Position numbers and translations under genes: made by a program
Notes under the pieces: model-generated
The model's database searches: none
What the model saw: the letters and a program-made list of their open reading frames with translations, nothing else
Told to the model about the DNA's origin: nothing
NCBI GenBank assembly: GCA_000285855.2
Contig: HE978651.1
Location: 2,268,297 to 2,332,296 of the forward strand
Source of the DNA: Ruminococcus sp. JC304
GTDB taxonomy: Bacteria; Bacillota; Clostridia; Lachnospirales; Lachnospiraceae
Direction: 5' to 3'
Length of the DNA stretch: 64,000 nt
Shown: in pieces, positions 36,666 to 45,031 of the stretch
How the letters are laid out: every line of letters begins with the position of its first letter
Numbering within the stretch: position 1 is the first letter of the stretch

Positions 36666-38822
36666 TTAAATCTGATACCACTTGATCTCATTCGCCTCCA
36701 GATGTAACTGGAAGCTGCTTCCGTCTCCTCTGTAAACAGTAGTATCCTGTGGCTCATAAGTATTATTTACTACGCAATATTTACCATTCTTTACATAAGC
36801 ATGTACTTCTACATTGTAGTTAGTGGAATACCAGCAGTAAAGTTCTTCCTCAGCAGATGCTGACCAGAGAACTGCTCTGTAGAATACACGGCTGTTTTTG
36901 AAGCTGTATGGAAGTCCACTGATATAAACGCCTCTTCCTTTCCCGAATTTCTTTACAGCCATCTGTACTTCCTGTTCTTTCTGGATTAGGATTTCTGTCT
37001 CCGGCAATGCATAAATATTCTTCTTGCCTTCTCCAAAATCAACCTCTCCCTCTGCATCCTGCAGAATAAAATGGTCTCTGTGTTCTTCCCAGTTATATTT
37101 ATCAGTGTTCAGATTGAATCCATGCTCCTCTTCCACACCAAGAATATCATCCAGCTGGAAGAATTTACCCTGCCACTGATGTGCAGCCGGTTCTCCTACA
37201 CCGATAAATCCTCCACCATTGTATACAAATTCCCTGACAGCAGTAATAACTGTTTCATCGATCCAGTTTTCTCCGCCTGTCTGTGCAGTATCTGCATCTC
37301 CCACATTAATGATAACATCAAAATTTTTCAGCAGTTCTCTGTTTTCACGGATGTCATCAAAGCTGATAAATGACACATCAAAAGGTGCACCGCTTAATGC
37401 TTCTATAATTCCGAAATAAGAATAATTCTGCTTATAATAAATAGCATGATGTACCATGTGGTTACCCCAGGAACGCATTTTTCCCCAACAGTTCAGAACT
37501 GCCACACGTTTCACGCAATAGGGAGTTGTTCCCTGAATATTATCATACAGAGTACGGAATTCCTCACATACTTCTTTGATATATTGTACAAAATCCGGGA
37601 ATTCAAGGGCAAGTTTCAGATATCCGCCGTAACCTATTCTCTGGATCGGGCTTCTTAAAATTGCTCTTCTTGCTGTTACCCAGTTCACCTTTGCCTCTTT
37701 TACAGGATCTCCTCCTTCATGGAAGGTATCCGGGAAGAAATATGGCAGGAATCTTCCTTCTGTATATTTCACATTCTTAATGTCACTGAATAAACGTAAG
37801 GTTGCTCCATTTCCAACACTTCCCACTACAGCGTCCAGTCCGATGGATGCAAATTCATCCATAAAAGGTTCCATACCGATCCAGTGGTCTCCCATGAACA
37901 TCATAGCCTCTTTGCCATATTCATGAACAATATCTACCATTTCTTTGGCAAGCTTCGCTACTTCTCTTCTCTGGAATGCCTGGAAATCTTTAAATTCTTT
38001 AGACGGGATCCTGTATGTATTGTTCATATATCCCTGATCTATGATATATTCCGCTCTGAAAGGATAGCCCACTTCTTTCTCAAACTGTTCCAGAATATAT
38101 GGGCTGACAGATGCAGAATAGCCAAACCAGTCTACATATTTTTCTCTTGCAAGCTCATCAAATATAAGGGTAAACTGATGGAAAAATGTAGTGAAACGCA
38201 CAACATCCACATATTCATGGGTATCCAGGAATCTGCGCAAACGTTCCAGGGAATGAGCTTTTGTTTTTGGCTGGCGCACATCAAATGTGATCTGTGGCTC
38301 TACATCTTTCCAGTCATTTACTACTGCATTATACATGTGTACCGGATCCCACATAATATATGCCAGAAAGCTTACAGTGTATTCATGAAACAGCTTTGCA
38401 GATCTGATCACTACATTACCTGTTTCTTCCTCATAACTCCACAGCTCTGTTGACACCGGTTCTCCGGTAGTACGGTCTATAACTTCCCACCATCTGTAGA
38501 TATCATCTCTTGTATTCACTGCCAGCATATCCGGATATAAATGATCCATCAGGTGGATTTCCAGTTTGTCCTCTGTTGCTGTATGGAAGGATGTCATGAT
38601 ATACATCTGCTGGATTTCCTCAGGATGTGCCTTTGCCCATTCATTATCCTTACGAGTTGTATAATAGGTTGCATATATCTTGGAGCCAGTGTCTTTTAAT
38701 TCCTTCGGGAATTCTGTTCCGTCACAGTCACGGATCGCATCTGCACCCCACTCATCCAGTATCTCCAGTGTCTGTGGCACTACATCCAGATTGGTTGGTA
38801 TTGTTACACGGCCTTTTTTCAT
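36666..38822 (-). CDS. lnpA: GH112 galactosyl-N-acetylhexosamine phosphorylase
   Basis: 718 residues, the usual length for GH112. It begins VTIPTNLDVVPQTLEILDEW then GADAIRDCDGTEFP, the family N-terminus. The general acid Asp312 lies in MFMGDHWIGMEPF, equivalent to Asp313 of the Bifidobacterium longum enzyme. These enzymes split Gal-beta1,3-GlcNAc or Gal-beta1,3-GalNAc with phosphate to galactose-1-phosphate and the free hexosamine, in the cytoplasm. Some clostridial members act on Gal-beta1,4-rhamnose instead, and I cannot exclude that from sequence alone; the neighbouring GH136-like gene favours lacto-N-biose. It is the last gene of the transporter operon. Confidence 0.92.
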   Translation of the reverse strand: MKKGRVTIPTNLDVVPQTLEILDEWGADAIRDCDGTEFPKELKDTGSKIYATYYTTRKDNEWAKAHPEEIQQMYIMTSFHTATEDKLEIHLMDHLYPDMLAVNTRDDIYRWWEVIDRTTGEPVSTELWSYEEETGNVVIRSAKLFHEYTVSFLAYIMWDPVHMYNAVVNDWKDVEPQITFDVRQPKTKAHSLERLRRFLDTHEYVDVVRFTTFFHQFTLIFDELAREKYVDWFGYSASVSPYILEQFEKEVGYPFRAEYIIDQGYMNNTYRIPSKEFKDFQAFQRREVAKLAKEMVDIVHEYGKEAMMFMGDHWIGMEPFMDEFASIGLDAVVGSVGNGATLRLFSDIKNVKYTEGRFLPYFFPDTFHEGGDPVKEAKVNWVTARRAILRSPIQRIGYGGYLKLALEFPDFVQYIKEVCEEFRTLYDNIQGTTPYCVKRVAVLNCWGKMRSWGNHMVHHAIYYKQNYSYFGIIEALSGAPFDVSFISFDDIRENRELLKNFDVIINVGDADTAQTGGENWIDETVITAVREFVYNGGGFIGVGEPAAHQWQGKFFQLDDILGVEEEHGFNLNTDKYNWEEHRDHFILQDAEGEVDFGEGKKNIYALPETEILIQKEQEVQMAVKKFGKGRGVYISGLPYSFKNSRVFYRAVLWSASAEEELYCWYSTNYNVEVHAYVKNGKYCVVNNTYEPQDTTVYRGDGSSFQLHLEANEIKWYQI

Positions 38823-38901
38823 TGTCTTTCTCCTCTCTCTGTATAAACCTGTCTTATTGTTTTACTTATCTACTCTGATATTTAACCGAATCAAGCAAGC
38901 A

Positions 38902-38919
38902 GCGAAGCGGATTGCGAAT
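38902..38919. repeat. Dispersed short palindromic repeat, copy 1
   Basis: GCGAAGCGGATTGCGAAT, identical in inverted orientation at 54907-54924. Here it is part of a stem AAGCGGAT / ATCCGCTT right after the stop of the GH136-like gene. Both copies sit just after a gene on the minus strand. Confidence 0.6.
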
Positions 38920-38926
38920 ATCCGCT

Positions 38927-40267
38927 TTACTCGCTCTCAAGCTCTGAAATCACATTATTTTTCAGCGTTATCTCACCATCGCTCATATTTTTTCGCAGTA
39001 AGGGCACTCCTTTTCGGATGTAAAACTGATTCTCTGACACATATGCATCCGGATTTCCGGAAGGACTTAAAATTCCGCCCAGATCATCGTAACTTACATT
39101 CTTTCTGAATGTATTATGGATGGCTTCCTCCAGACAGAACATAACACATCCGCCCTCGTTCTGCCTGCTGTAATTATATTCATAAACTGTTCCGTCCCCT
39201 GAATCTGCATCATATGCCATGCCGTCCTGATTCAGTTTTGTATCCACTGCCTCGTTGAACCGAAACAGAGCATTTTTACATTTCCATGGCCAGATAGCTG
39301 CTGCCACTTTCCCCATTCTTTCTTCCGGATAACAGTAAATCCTGTCATTCATTTCTGTCGCACAGGAGTCTGAAATATTGTGTTCAACCAGAGGTCTTAA
39401 TGCATACATTGGCGTAATCCCATCGCCTCCTGCATTTTTTACATAATTGTTTCTGAGAACAATATTTTCATGTCCGTATTTCAAAAACCACTCTTCCTGA
39501 AGCTGGGCACCTGCAAATCTGGCATGCTGATAACTGTATCCCACTGCGATTCCCCATCTGCTTACGTTCCATACACAGCAGTCTTCAACAATCACTCCAT
39601 CGTATCTAGCAATACCTGTCTGCACTTCATTATCCGGCTTAAGAGCTGTCATGTAAATACCGCCATTGTTCATATGTTTGTTGTAAACATTTCCATCTAC
39701 ATCGTGGATCATAAGACTCTGCAGAGTAATTTCATGAAGCGTACCACTGTTCTGTGCCACTACAGCCACGCCTGTTCTGTCCATTTTATGAGGTGCAGAG
39801 TATCTCTCTGCGATCTCCGATTTTGATTCACCAGAAGGTTTTCCTGCAACAGACTGTCTGTCAATATCATCTTTGTTTGTGATCTCCAGATCATGGATCC
39901 AGATATACTCCGCATCATAGAGGAGGACTGCCGAAGAAACATCTCCCCTGTATACATGTGCCGGTGAGTCCAGCCGGATACCATAATCCTGATACCAGAT
40001 GCCGGTTCCGTTTGCGCAGATATGTGGCAGAGCACCTTCCCCGTAGGCTGCAATCTCTATCAGATTTTCTTTTTCCCCTTTACCTCTGATATGCAGATAC
40101 TGGTCTTCAAAAACAGATCCCCGTTCCAGTAAAATACGGTCTCCTGGCCCAAGTTCTCTCCCCGTGATCTGCTGTAGGGTTCTGAAAGGAGTCTCCTGTG
40201 TCAGGCCGTCATTTTTATCATTTCCCCTAATTGAGCTGACATAATATGTTTTGGATTTCCTTATCAT
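38927..40267 (-). CDS. Right-handed beta-helix protein, GH136-like
   Basis: 446 residues beginning with the parallel beta-helix entry YYVSSIRGNDKNDGLTQETP and PGDRILLERGSVFEDQ. Repeats continue through IVLRNNYVKNAGGDGITPMY and ALFRFNEAVDTKLNQDGMAY. Acidic residues typical of a helix-face active site are present (DADSGDGTVYEYN). The setting, with a GH112 phosphorylase, an ABC transporter and a small preceding subunit gene, matches GH136 lacto-N-biosidases of Lachnospiraceae, which need a separate helical subunit. There is no signal peptide, so action would be intracellular on imported oligosaccharide. It overlaps the small gene by 41 bases. A different beta-helix glycosidase remains possible. 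Confidence 0.7.
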   Translation of the reverse strand: MIRKSKTYYVSSIRGNDKNDGLTQETPFRTLQQITGRELGPGDRILLERGSVFEDQYLHIRGKGEKENLIEIAAYGEGALPHICANGTGIWYQDYGIRLDSPAHVYRGDVSSAVLLYDAEYIWIHDLEITNKDDIDRQSVAGKPSGESKSEIAERYSAPHKMDRTGVAVVAQNSGTLHEITLQSLMIHDVDGNVYNKHMNNGGIYMTALKPDNEVQTGIARYDGVIVEDCCVWNVSRWGIAVGYSYQHARFAGAQLQEEWFLKYGHENIVLRNNYVKNAGGDGITPMYALRPLVEHNISDSCATEMNDRIYCYPEERMGKVAAAIWPWKCKNALFRFNEAVDTKLNQDGMAYDADSGDGTVYEYNYSRQNEGGCVMFCLEEAIHNTFRKNVSYDDLGGILSPSGNPDAYVSENQFYIRKGVPLLRKNMSDGEITLKNNVISELESE

Positions 40268-40676
40268 ATTCTATCTCCCGTATCCTTTTTCTAATGATCA
40301 CAGTCACTTCTTCATAGGTAAAGCTGTCCCCATGATACCGTGTAAACAGGTCTCTGTTTGCTTCATAAAATGCCTGCTTTTCTTCCTCAGAAATCCTCTG
40401 ATAGAAATAATTCTTCTTTACCTTTTCGCTTTCAGAAACAAAATCCAGGCGAAAACGTGTCTGTTCATATCTGACATAAGCTGGCAGCGAAAAGTGCTCC
40501 GGTCCGTAAATGATTTCTCCGTTCTGAAGCATCTCTGTTCTTCTCTGATTCTCTTTCTCACATCTGTCAGCCACCCCATCCAGGGTATCATCTTCTGTCA
40601 GTCCCAGTTTTTTTGCAAAAATCAGTTCTGCTTTTAACTGTTTCTGCTCTTTCCTGTCCATTATAAATTCATGCAT
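40227..40676 (-). CDS. Small helical subunit before GH136-like gene
   Basis: 149 residues, mostly helical and charged (RKEQKQLKAELIFAKKLGLT; SEEEKQAFYEANRDLFTRYH), without catalytic motifs, signal peptide or membrane segments. Its last 41 bases overlap the beta-helix gene, so the two are translationally coupled. Two-gene GH136 enzymes have a short helical subunit of this sort that is required for folding or activity of the beta-helix part; I infer that role here from size and position, not from a recognised motif. Confidence 0.65.
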   Translation of the reverse strand: MHEFIMDRKEQKQLKAELIFAKKLGLTEDDTLDGVADRCEKENQRRTEMLQNGEIIYGPEHFSLPAYVRYEQTRFRLDFVSESEKVKKNYFYQRISEEEKQAFYEANRDLFTRYHGDSFTYEEVTVIIRKRIREIEYDKEIQNILCQLN

Positions 40677-40693
40677 AAATCTAAAAATCCTCT

Positions 40694-41512
40694 TTATTTC
40701 ACAGCTCCTGTAAGTCCGTTTGAAAAGCTCTTCTGCAGACAGAAGAAAATGATCGCTGTCGGCAAAGTACAGATCAGAACTCCCAGCATCAGCATTCCAT
40801 AATCAACACTGTAACCACTCTTTAAGTTTGCAACCAGCATTGGCATTGTAATAGACGCATTGTCCTGCAGGATAACCTTTGGCCACAGATAATTATTCCA
40901 TGCATTCATAAAGGTTACAGTCATTGCTGCACCGTAAGTAGACTTCATGATCGGCACATACATACGGAAAAAAATTGCTATTTCGCTCATTCCCTCCAGC
41001 CTGCTGGCTTCAATAATGTCTATAGGGAAAGATCTTGATGCCTGTCGGAACAGCATGATCATAAACGGCGTGGAAATTGACGGCAGCACCAGTGCAATCC
41101 AGCTGTTTACCAGTCCCACAGTAGAGAACATCTTGAACAGCGGAATCATCAGTGCTACAAATGGGAGCATCATAGACAGAAGGAGAATGCTCATCAGCGT
41201 ATCCTTACCTTTGTCATGATAAATCTCAAATCCATATCCTGCGATAGAGCATACCAGCAGAGAAATAATTGTGATCAGTATTGCATTCCTGAAAGAATTA
41301 AACATAGCAAGTCCAAGATTCTGATTTGCTACCAGTGTCCTGAAATTCTCCACCAGATATCCGCCCGGTATCAGTCTTCCTCTTACAATATCAATACTCT
41401 TATTGGTTGCACCGGAAAGCATATAATACAGCGGAAATACTGACAGTAAGCTGGCAATAATTAAGATCGTGTAGGATATGAAATGTTTTATTTTTCTAGT
41501 CACGGCTGTCAC
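40694..41512 (-). CDS. ABC sugar permease, MalG type
   Basis: 272 residues with six membrane helices. The EAA loop reads IEASRLEGMSEIAIFFRMYV followed by PIMKSTYG, where the ATPase docks. It belongs to the carbohydrate CUT1 family. It overlaps the upstream permease by 17 bases. No ATPase gene is present in the locus, which is usual for Bacillota CUT1 systems that share one MsmK-like ATPase encoded elsewhere. The likely cargo is a galactose-containing di- or oligosaccharide, judging from the phosphorylase downstream. Confidence 0.93.
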   Translation of the reverse strand: MTAVTRKIKHFISYTILIIASLLSVFPLYYMLSGATNKSIDIVRGRLIPGGYLVENFRTLVANQNLGLAMFNSFRNAILITIISLLVCSIAGYGFEIYHDKGKDTLMSILLLSMMLPFVALMIPLFKMFSTVGLVNSWIALVLPSISTPFMIMLFRQASRSFPIDIIEASRLEGMSEIAIFFRMYVPIMKSTYGAAMTVTFMNAWNNYLWPKVILQDNASITMPMLVANLKSGYSVDYGMLMLGVLICTLPTAIIFFCLQKSFSNGLTGAVK

Positions 41513-42392
41513 CTACTTTCATCTGGATTGCAGACAGGATTGCCACTGATACAAGGATAAATACAGACAACGCTGCTGCATAATTAAACTTCGGAGTCTC
41601 CACAAAGGAGATGTTAAATATGTAATGTGCAAGAGTCATGGTTGACTTACCAGGACCTCCTGCTGTCAGGTTTACAGACTCATCAAACAACTGCAGAGTA
41701 CCTGATGTAGACATGATCGCTGTGAGAAGAATCGTCGGTTTCAGCAATGGGATGGTAATCTTAAAGAACTGTTGAAATGCGGTTGCCCCGTCAATTCGGC
41801 TGGCTTCATAGATGGACTGATCAATATTCTGAAGTCCTGCCAGATAAAATACCATATTGTATCCGGTCCATCTCCATACAAGTGCGATAATGATCACAAA
41901 ACGTGCTGCCCACGCATTCTGGAACCAGTCTACAGCACCAATCCCTGTCTTTGTAAGAATCATGTTTACAAATCCATCCGGTGCAAACAGTGATTTAAAA
42001 ATCATAGAATAAGATACCAGAGATGTGGCACAGGGAAGGAAAATCATAGTTCTGAATAATCCCTTAAACCGAAGAGTGGCATCATTCAGAAGCTGTGCCA
42101 GGATCAGTGCCAGGATCAGCATAACCGGTACCTGAATAATAAAGTAGAATACTGTATTAAATAAACATTGTTTAAAGGTTCTGTCTTTTAAAATTCTGCT
42201 GTAATTAGCAATTCCTGCCCAGGTCTGCGCTTCTCCCATTCCTTTCTTAAAGGAAAGCAGGATTGCCTGGAACATTGGATAAAAGCAGAATACAAAGATC
42301 AGCAATGATGCCGGGATCAGAAATGCCCACCCTATCAGGTTGTGCTTTTTCTGAAGGCTCATTTTCTTTTTTGCATTTGATGTACTTACCAT
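41496..42392 (-). CDS. ABC sugar permease, MalF type
   Basis: 298 residues with six membrane helices; the N-terminus (KKKMSLQKKHNLIGWAFLIP) is cytoplasmic. The EAA loop is YEASRIDGATAFQQFFKITI followed by PLLKPT. It is the partner of the MalG-type permease. It lies 121 bases after the solute-binding-protein gene, with two hairpins between, one of which looks like a partial terminator that would keep permease output below that of the binding protein. Confidence 0.93.
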   Translation of the reverse strand: MVSTSNAKKKMSLQKKHNLIGWAFLIPASLLIFVFCFYPMFQAILLSFKKGMGEAQTWAGIANYSRILKDRTFKQCLFNTVFYFIIQVPVMLILALILAQLLNDATLRFKGLFRTMIFLPCATSLVSYSMIFKSLFAPDGFVNMILTKTGIGAVDWFQNAWAARFVIIIALVWRWTGYNMVFYLAGLQNIDQSIYEASRIDGATAFQQFFKITIPLLKPTILLTAIMSTSGTLQLFDESVNLTAGGPGKSTMTLAHYIFNISFVETPKFNYAAALSVFILVSVAILSAIQMKVGDSRD

Positions 42393-42412
42393 TAATATCC
42401 TCCTGAAAAACA

Positions 42413-42451
42413 GGGCTGCCGCAAAATCACTTCTGTATTTTGCGACAGCCC
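42413..42451 (-). terminator. Partial terminator between binding protein and permeases
   Basis: GGGCTGCCGCAAAAT (42413-42427) pairs with ATTTTGCGACAGCCC (42437-42451) with one mismatch; the minus strand continues TGTTTTTC. It lies inside the operon, just before the ribosome binding site of the first permease. Confidence 0.75.
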
Positions 42452-42465
42452 AGGTTAGTTACTGT

Positions 42466-42499
42466 CAGTCAGGCAGATGATCTACAATCTGCCTGACTG
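42466..42499. other. Strong hairpin after binding-protein gene
   Basis: CAGTCAGGCAGAT (42466-42478) and ATCTGCCTGACTG (42487-42499) form a perfect 13-pair stem with an 8-base loop and no T-run, 14 bases after the binding-protein stop. It probably protects the 3' end of the abundant binding-protein transcript from exonucleases. Confidence 0.6.
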
Positions 42500-42513
42500 C
42501 CTGATTTGGTTAT

Positions 42514-43797
42514 TTATCCTTCAATATTGAACTCTACAGTATCCTGTGCTGTCTGAAGTTCATCTGCCACATCTGCACCGTTCTGTACAACATTTGTGAT
42601 CACGTCTGTCAGTGCACTTCTGACATCAGAGTAATATGCGCCACAGTCAAATGCAGGAACTTTGCTTGCAAAGTCTACGATGTCTGCATAAACTTTCTGT
42701 CCGCCATAGAAATCAGATGCTTCCTGATATACGTCAGATTCAGCTGCCGGAAGGTAACTTGCGATAGCACCGGCATTTACAAGAAGATCATCATAAAGCT
42801 CTACACTTCCGCCGAATGTAGATTTAATGAAATCATAAGCAAGTTCCGGATTCTTGCAGTTAGAAGATACTGCCCAGCTTGCTCCGCCACAGTTAGCATA
42901 GTTTGTAGCTCCGTCTACATCGTCTAATGCAGGCATATTTACAACTGCCCATTTACCAGCCTGATCTTCTGCAGCCTGTACAGATGACATGATCCAGCAT
43001 CCGTTGATCACACCTGCTGCATCACCATTGTTCATAGAAGCAATGTACTGATCCCAGTCAGTGTACTCTGTCATATATCCTTCATTTACAAGCTGTGCAT
43101 AAACTTCTACAGCCTGTTTCAGAACTTCATTGTCAGCAATCTTTACTTCGCCGTCTACGATCGGGGAAGCACCTGCAGACTGAAGCATTTCCAGTACAAG
43201 CTCTGAACCGCCGGAAGTTGTCAGCATCGGTGTACCTGTTTTATCTTTTACAGTTTTTGCAAGTTCCATAAATTTGGACCATGTAATATCTTTGAAATCA
43301 TCTGTTGTTAATCCAGCTTCTTCTACGATATCAGAACGGATTGCCATGATTGTTGCACCATTATCAAAAGGTACACCATAATTCTTTCCGTCTACTGTAG
43401 AGTCTGCAAGTTTACCTGCTGAGAACTGTGTGAAATCAATTCCTGACTCTGTCAGCTCTGTAAATACATCCGGGAAGCTTGTAACATCTTTATGATAGGA
43501 ATAATCCTGCATTAAGAAGATATCAGGAAGTGTGCTGTAATCTCCGGATGTTGCAGCTGTGATCAGCTTTGTCTCAATATCGTTGTATACGTTTTCCTGG
43601 ATATCCAGTTTGAAATCAGGATGATCTTTCTGATAGATTTTCTCTGCCTGCTGCATTGCATAAATATTAAAGTTCGGATCCCAGCACCATACAGTTAATG
43701 TCTGGTCCTCATCAGCAGCTGCTGCCGGAACTGCCCCAACCATAGATCCCAACATTGCAGTTGCCAGTAAAATACTAAAAAATCCTTTTTTCTTCAT
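42514..43797 (-). CDS. ABC sugar-binding protein
   Basis: 427 residues of the CUT1 extracellular binding protein family (VWCWDPNFNIYAMQQAEKIY near the N-terminus; YGVPFDNGATIMAIR; NCGGASWAVSSNCKNPELAY). The signal peptide is MKKKGFFSILLATAMLGSM followed by VGAVPAAAADEDQ, ending in an Ala-rich cleavage site without the lipobox Cys that Gram-positive binding proteins normally use for anchoring. It would therefore be released or held in another way. It is first in the operon, behind AAGGAGG and a clear promoter. It presumably binds the sugar that the GH136-like and GH112 enzymes degrade. Confidence 0.93.
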   Translation of the reverse strand: MKKKGFFSILLATAMLGSMVGAVPAAAADEDQTLTVWCWDPNFNIYAMQQAEKIYQKDHPDFKLDIQENVYNDIETKLITAATSGDYSTLPDIFLMQDYSYHKDVTSFPDVFTELTESGIDFTQFSAGKLADSTVDGKNYGVPFDNGATIMAIRSDIVEEAGLTTDDFKDITWSKFMELAKTVKDKTGTPMLTTSGGSELVLEMLQSAGASPIVDGEVKIADNEVLKQAVEVYAQLVNEGYMTEYTDWDQYIASMNNGDAAGVINGCWIMSSVQAAEDQAGKWAVVNMPALDDVDGATNYANCGGASWAVSSNCKNPELAYDFIKSTFGGSVELYDDLLVNAGAIASYLPAAESDVYQEASDFYGGQKVYADIVDFASKVPAFDCGAYYSDVRSALTDVITNVVQNGADVADELQTAQDTVEFNIEG

Positions 43798-43857
43798 ATT
43801 ACTCTTTTCCTCCTTGAACTTTTGTTTGAAAATTATCTTTCGTCTTTATCTGTCTAT

Positions 43858-43886
43858 AGAATACGTCCTTTCCAAAACATTTTCAA
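43858..43886 (-). promoter_or_regulatory. Promoter of the glycan transport operon
   Basis: TTGAAA (43881-43886) and TATTCT (43858-43863) are 17 bases apart on the minus strand, about 55 bases before the binding-protein ATG. The remaining divergent region to the AraC gene (43887-44187) is AT-rich, with no other certain signal; binding sites of the AraC protein are expected there. Confidence 0.65.
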
Positions 43887-44187
43887 TTCTCTTTTTGCTT
43901 TGTTTTTTAGAAATCTTGCTGTACGTATTAAATTGTGATATTATATAAAAAATGTTATCAGAAATTTTGAATGGAATTCTGCTTTTAATCATAATAGCCC
44001 ATGTTTTTTTAATTTTTATGGTTTTTTTATGCATTTAGTCCAATCGCAGCAACTAAATGTAGAACAGATTCCCACCATTATTTTTGTTCACTTTTTCTAT
44101 ATCAGACAAAATTACTAAATTATGGAAGACCATATATTTCCGATATGTCCAAAAACAGGTTACAGTAATTACAAAGGAGGGACTTTT

Positions 44188-45027
44188 ATGAGTACACATT
44201 CTCTTCGCTTCAGCCCTGAAGATACTGCACCACAGGAGGTCACACTTCTGAATGCATCTTCTTCCCTCTATGAAGGTGACTGGCCAAGCATTCCCCACTC
44301 CCATGCATTCACTGAATTATTTTATGTGCGGGACGGACAGGGGGAATTTCTGCTTGAAGATGAAATCTACCCTATTTCAAAGGATGACCTGATCATTGTT
44401 AACCCTCACATTAATCACACTGAAATTTCCAGAGGAAACCCACCTCTCAGCTATTTCACAGTGGGCGTAGACGGATTATCTTTCTCTTTTAATGTTCAGA
44501 AAGAATATCGTATCTTTAACTGCAGAAAAAAGAAAACAGATCTGCTTTTTTACTTTAATGCTCTGTTTCAGGAACTGGACAATCAATCGGAAGGGTACGA
44601 AAAAATCTGCAGACATATGCTTAATATTCTGATCCTTCAGCTTCAGCGGATCACAGATTCTCCTTTTGAACTGATCACTGCACAACACCCAAGCAAGGAA
44701 TGTGCACATATCAAGCGATATCTTGATTCTAATTACGGAGAAAACATCTCTCTTGATCATCTGTCTGCCATCAGCCACCTGAACAAGTATTATCTCAGTC
44801 ATGAATTTACCAAATATTATGGGATTTCTCCTATGAACTATCTAAACCGAAAGCGGATTGAGGTATGTAAAGAGCTTCTGGAAAATACTGATTACGGGAT
44901 TTCAGATATTGCCCATCTCACAGGATTCTCCTCTCAGAGTTATCTCTCCCAGAGCTTTCGCAAATCCTGTGGCATGACTGCAGGAACTTACCGTAAACTT
45001 AAGAAAAAAAGAAAGGATCCTATTTAA
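44188..45027 (+). CDS. AraC-family regulator of the glycan locus
   Basis: About 279 residues from the ATG at 44188, which has AAAGGAGGGACTTTT upstream; the frame is open to 44122 without a start signal. The N-terminal cupin-like sensor shows HSHAFTELFYVRDGQGEF and VNPHINHTEIS. The C-terminal domain has two helix-turn-helix motifs (ISLDHLSAISHLNKYYLSHE; YGISDIAHLTGFSSQSYLSQ). It is transcribed away from the binding-protein operon and probably activates it when the sugar is present. fliB follows 4 bases after its stop. Confidence 0.9.
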   Translation: MSTHSLRFSPEDTAPQEVTLLNASSSLYEGDWPSIPHSHAFTELFYVRDGQGEFLLEDEIYPISKDDLIIVNPHINHTEISRGNPPLSYFTVGVDGLSFSFNVQKEYRIFNCRKKKTDLLFYFNALFQELDNQSEGYEKICRHMLNILILQLQRITDSPFELITAQHPSKECAHIKRYLDSNYGENISLDHLSAISHLNKYYLSHEFTKYYGISPMNYLNRKRIEVCKELLENTDYGISDIAHLTGFSSQSYLSQSFRKSCGMTAGTYRKLKKKRKDPI

Positions 45028-45031
45028 TATC

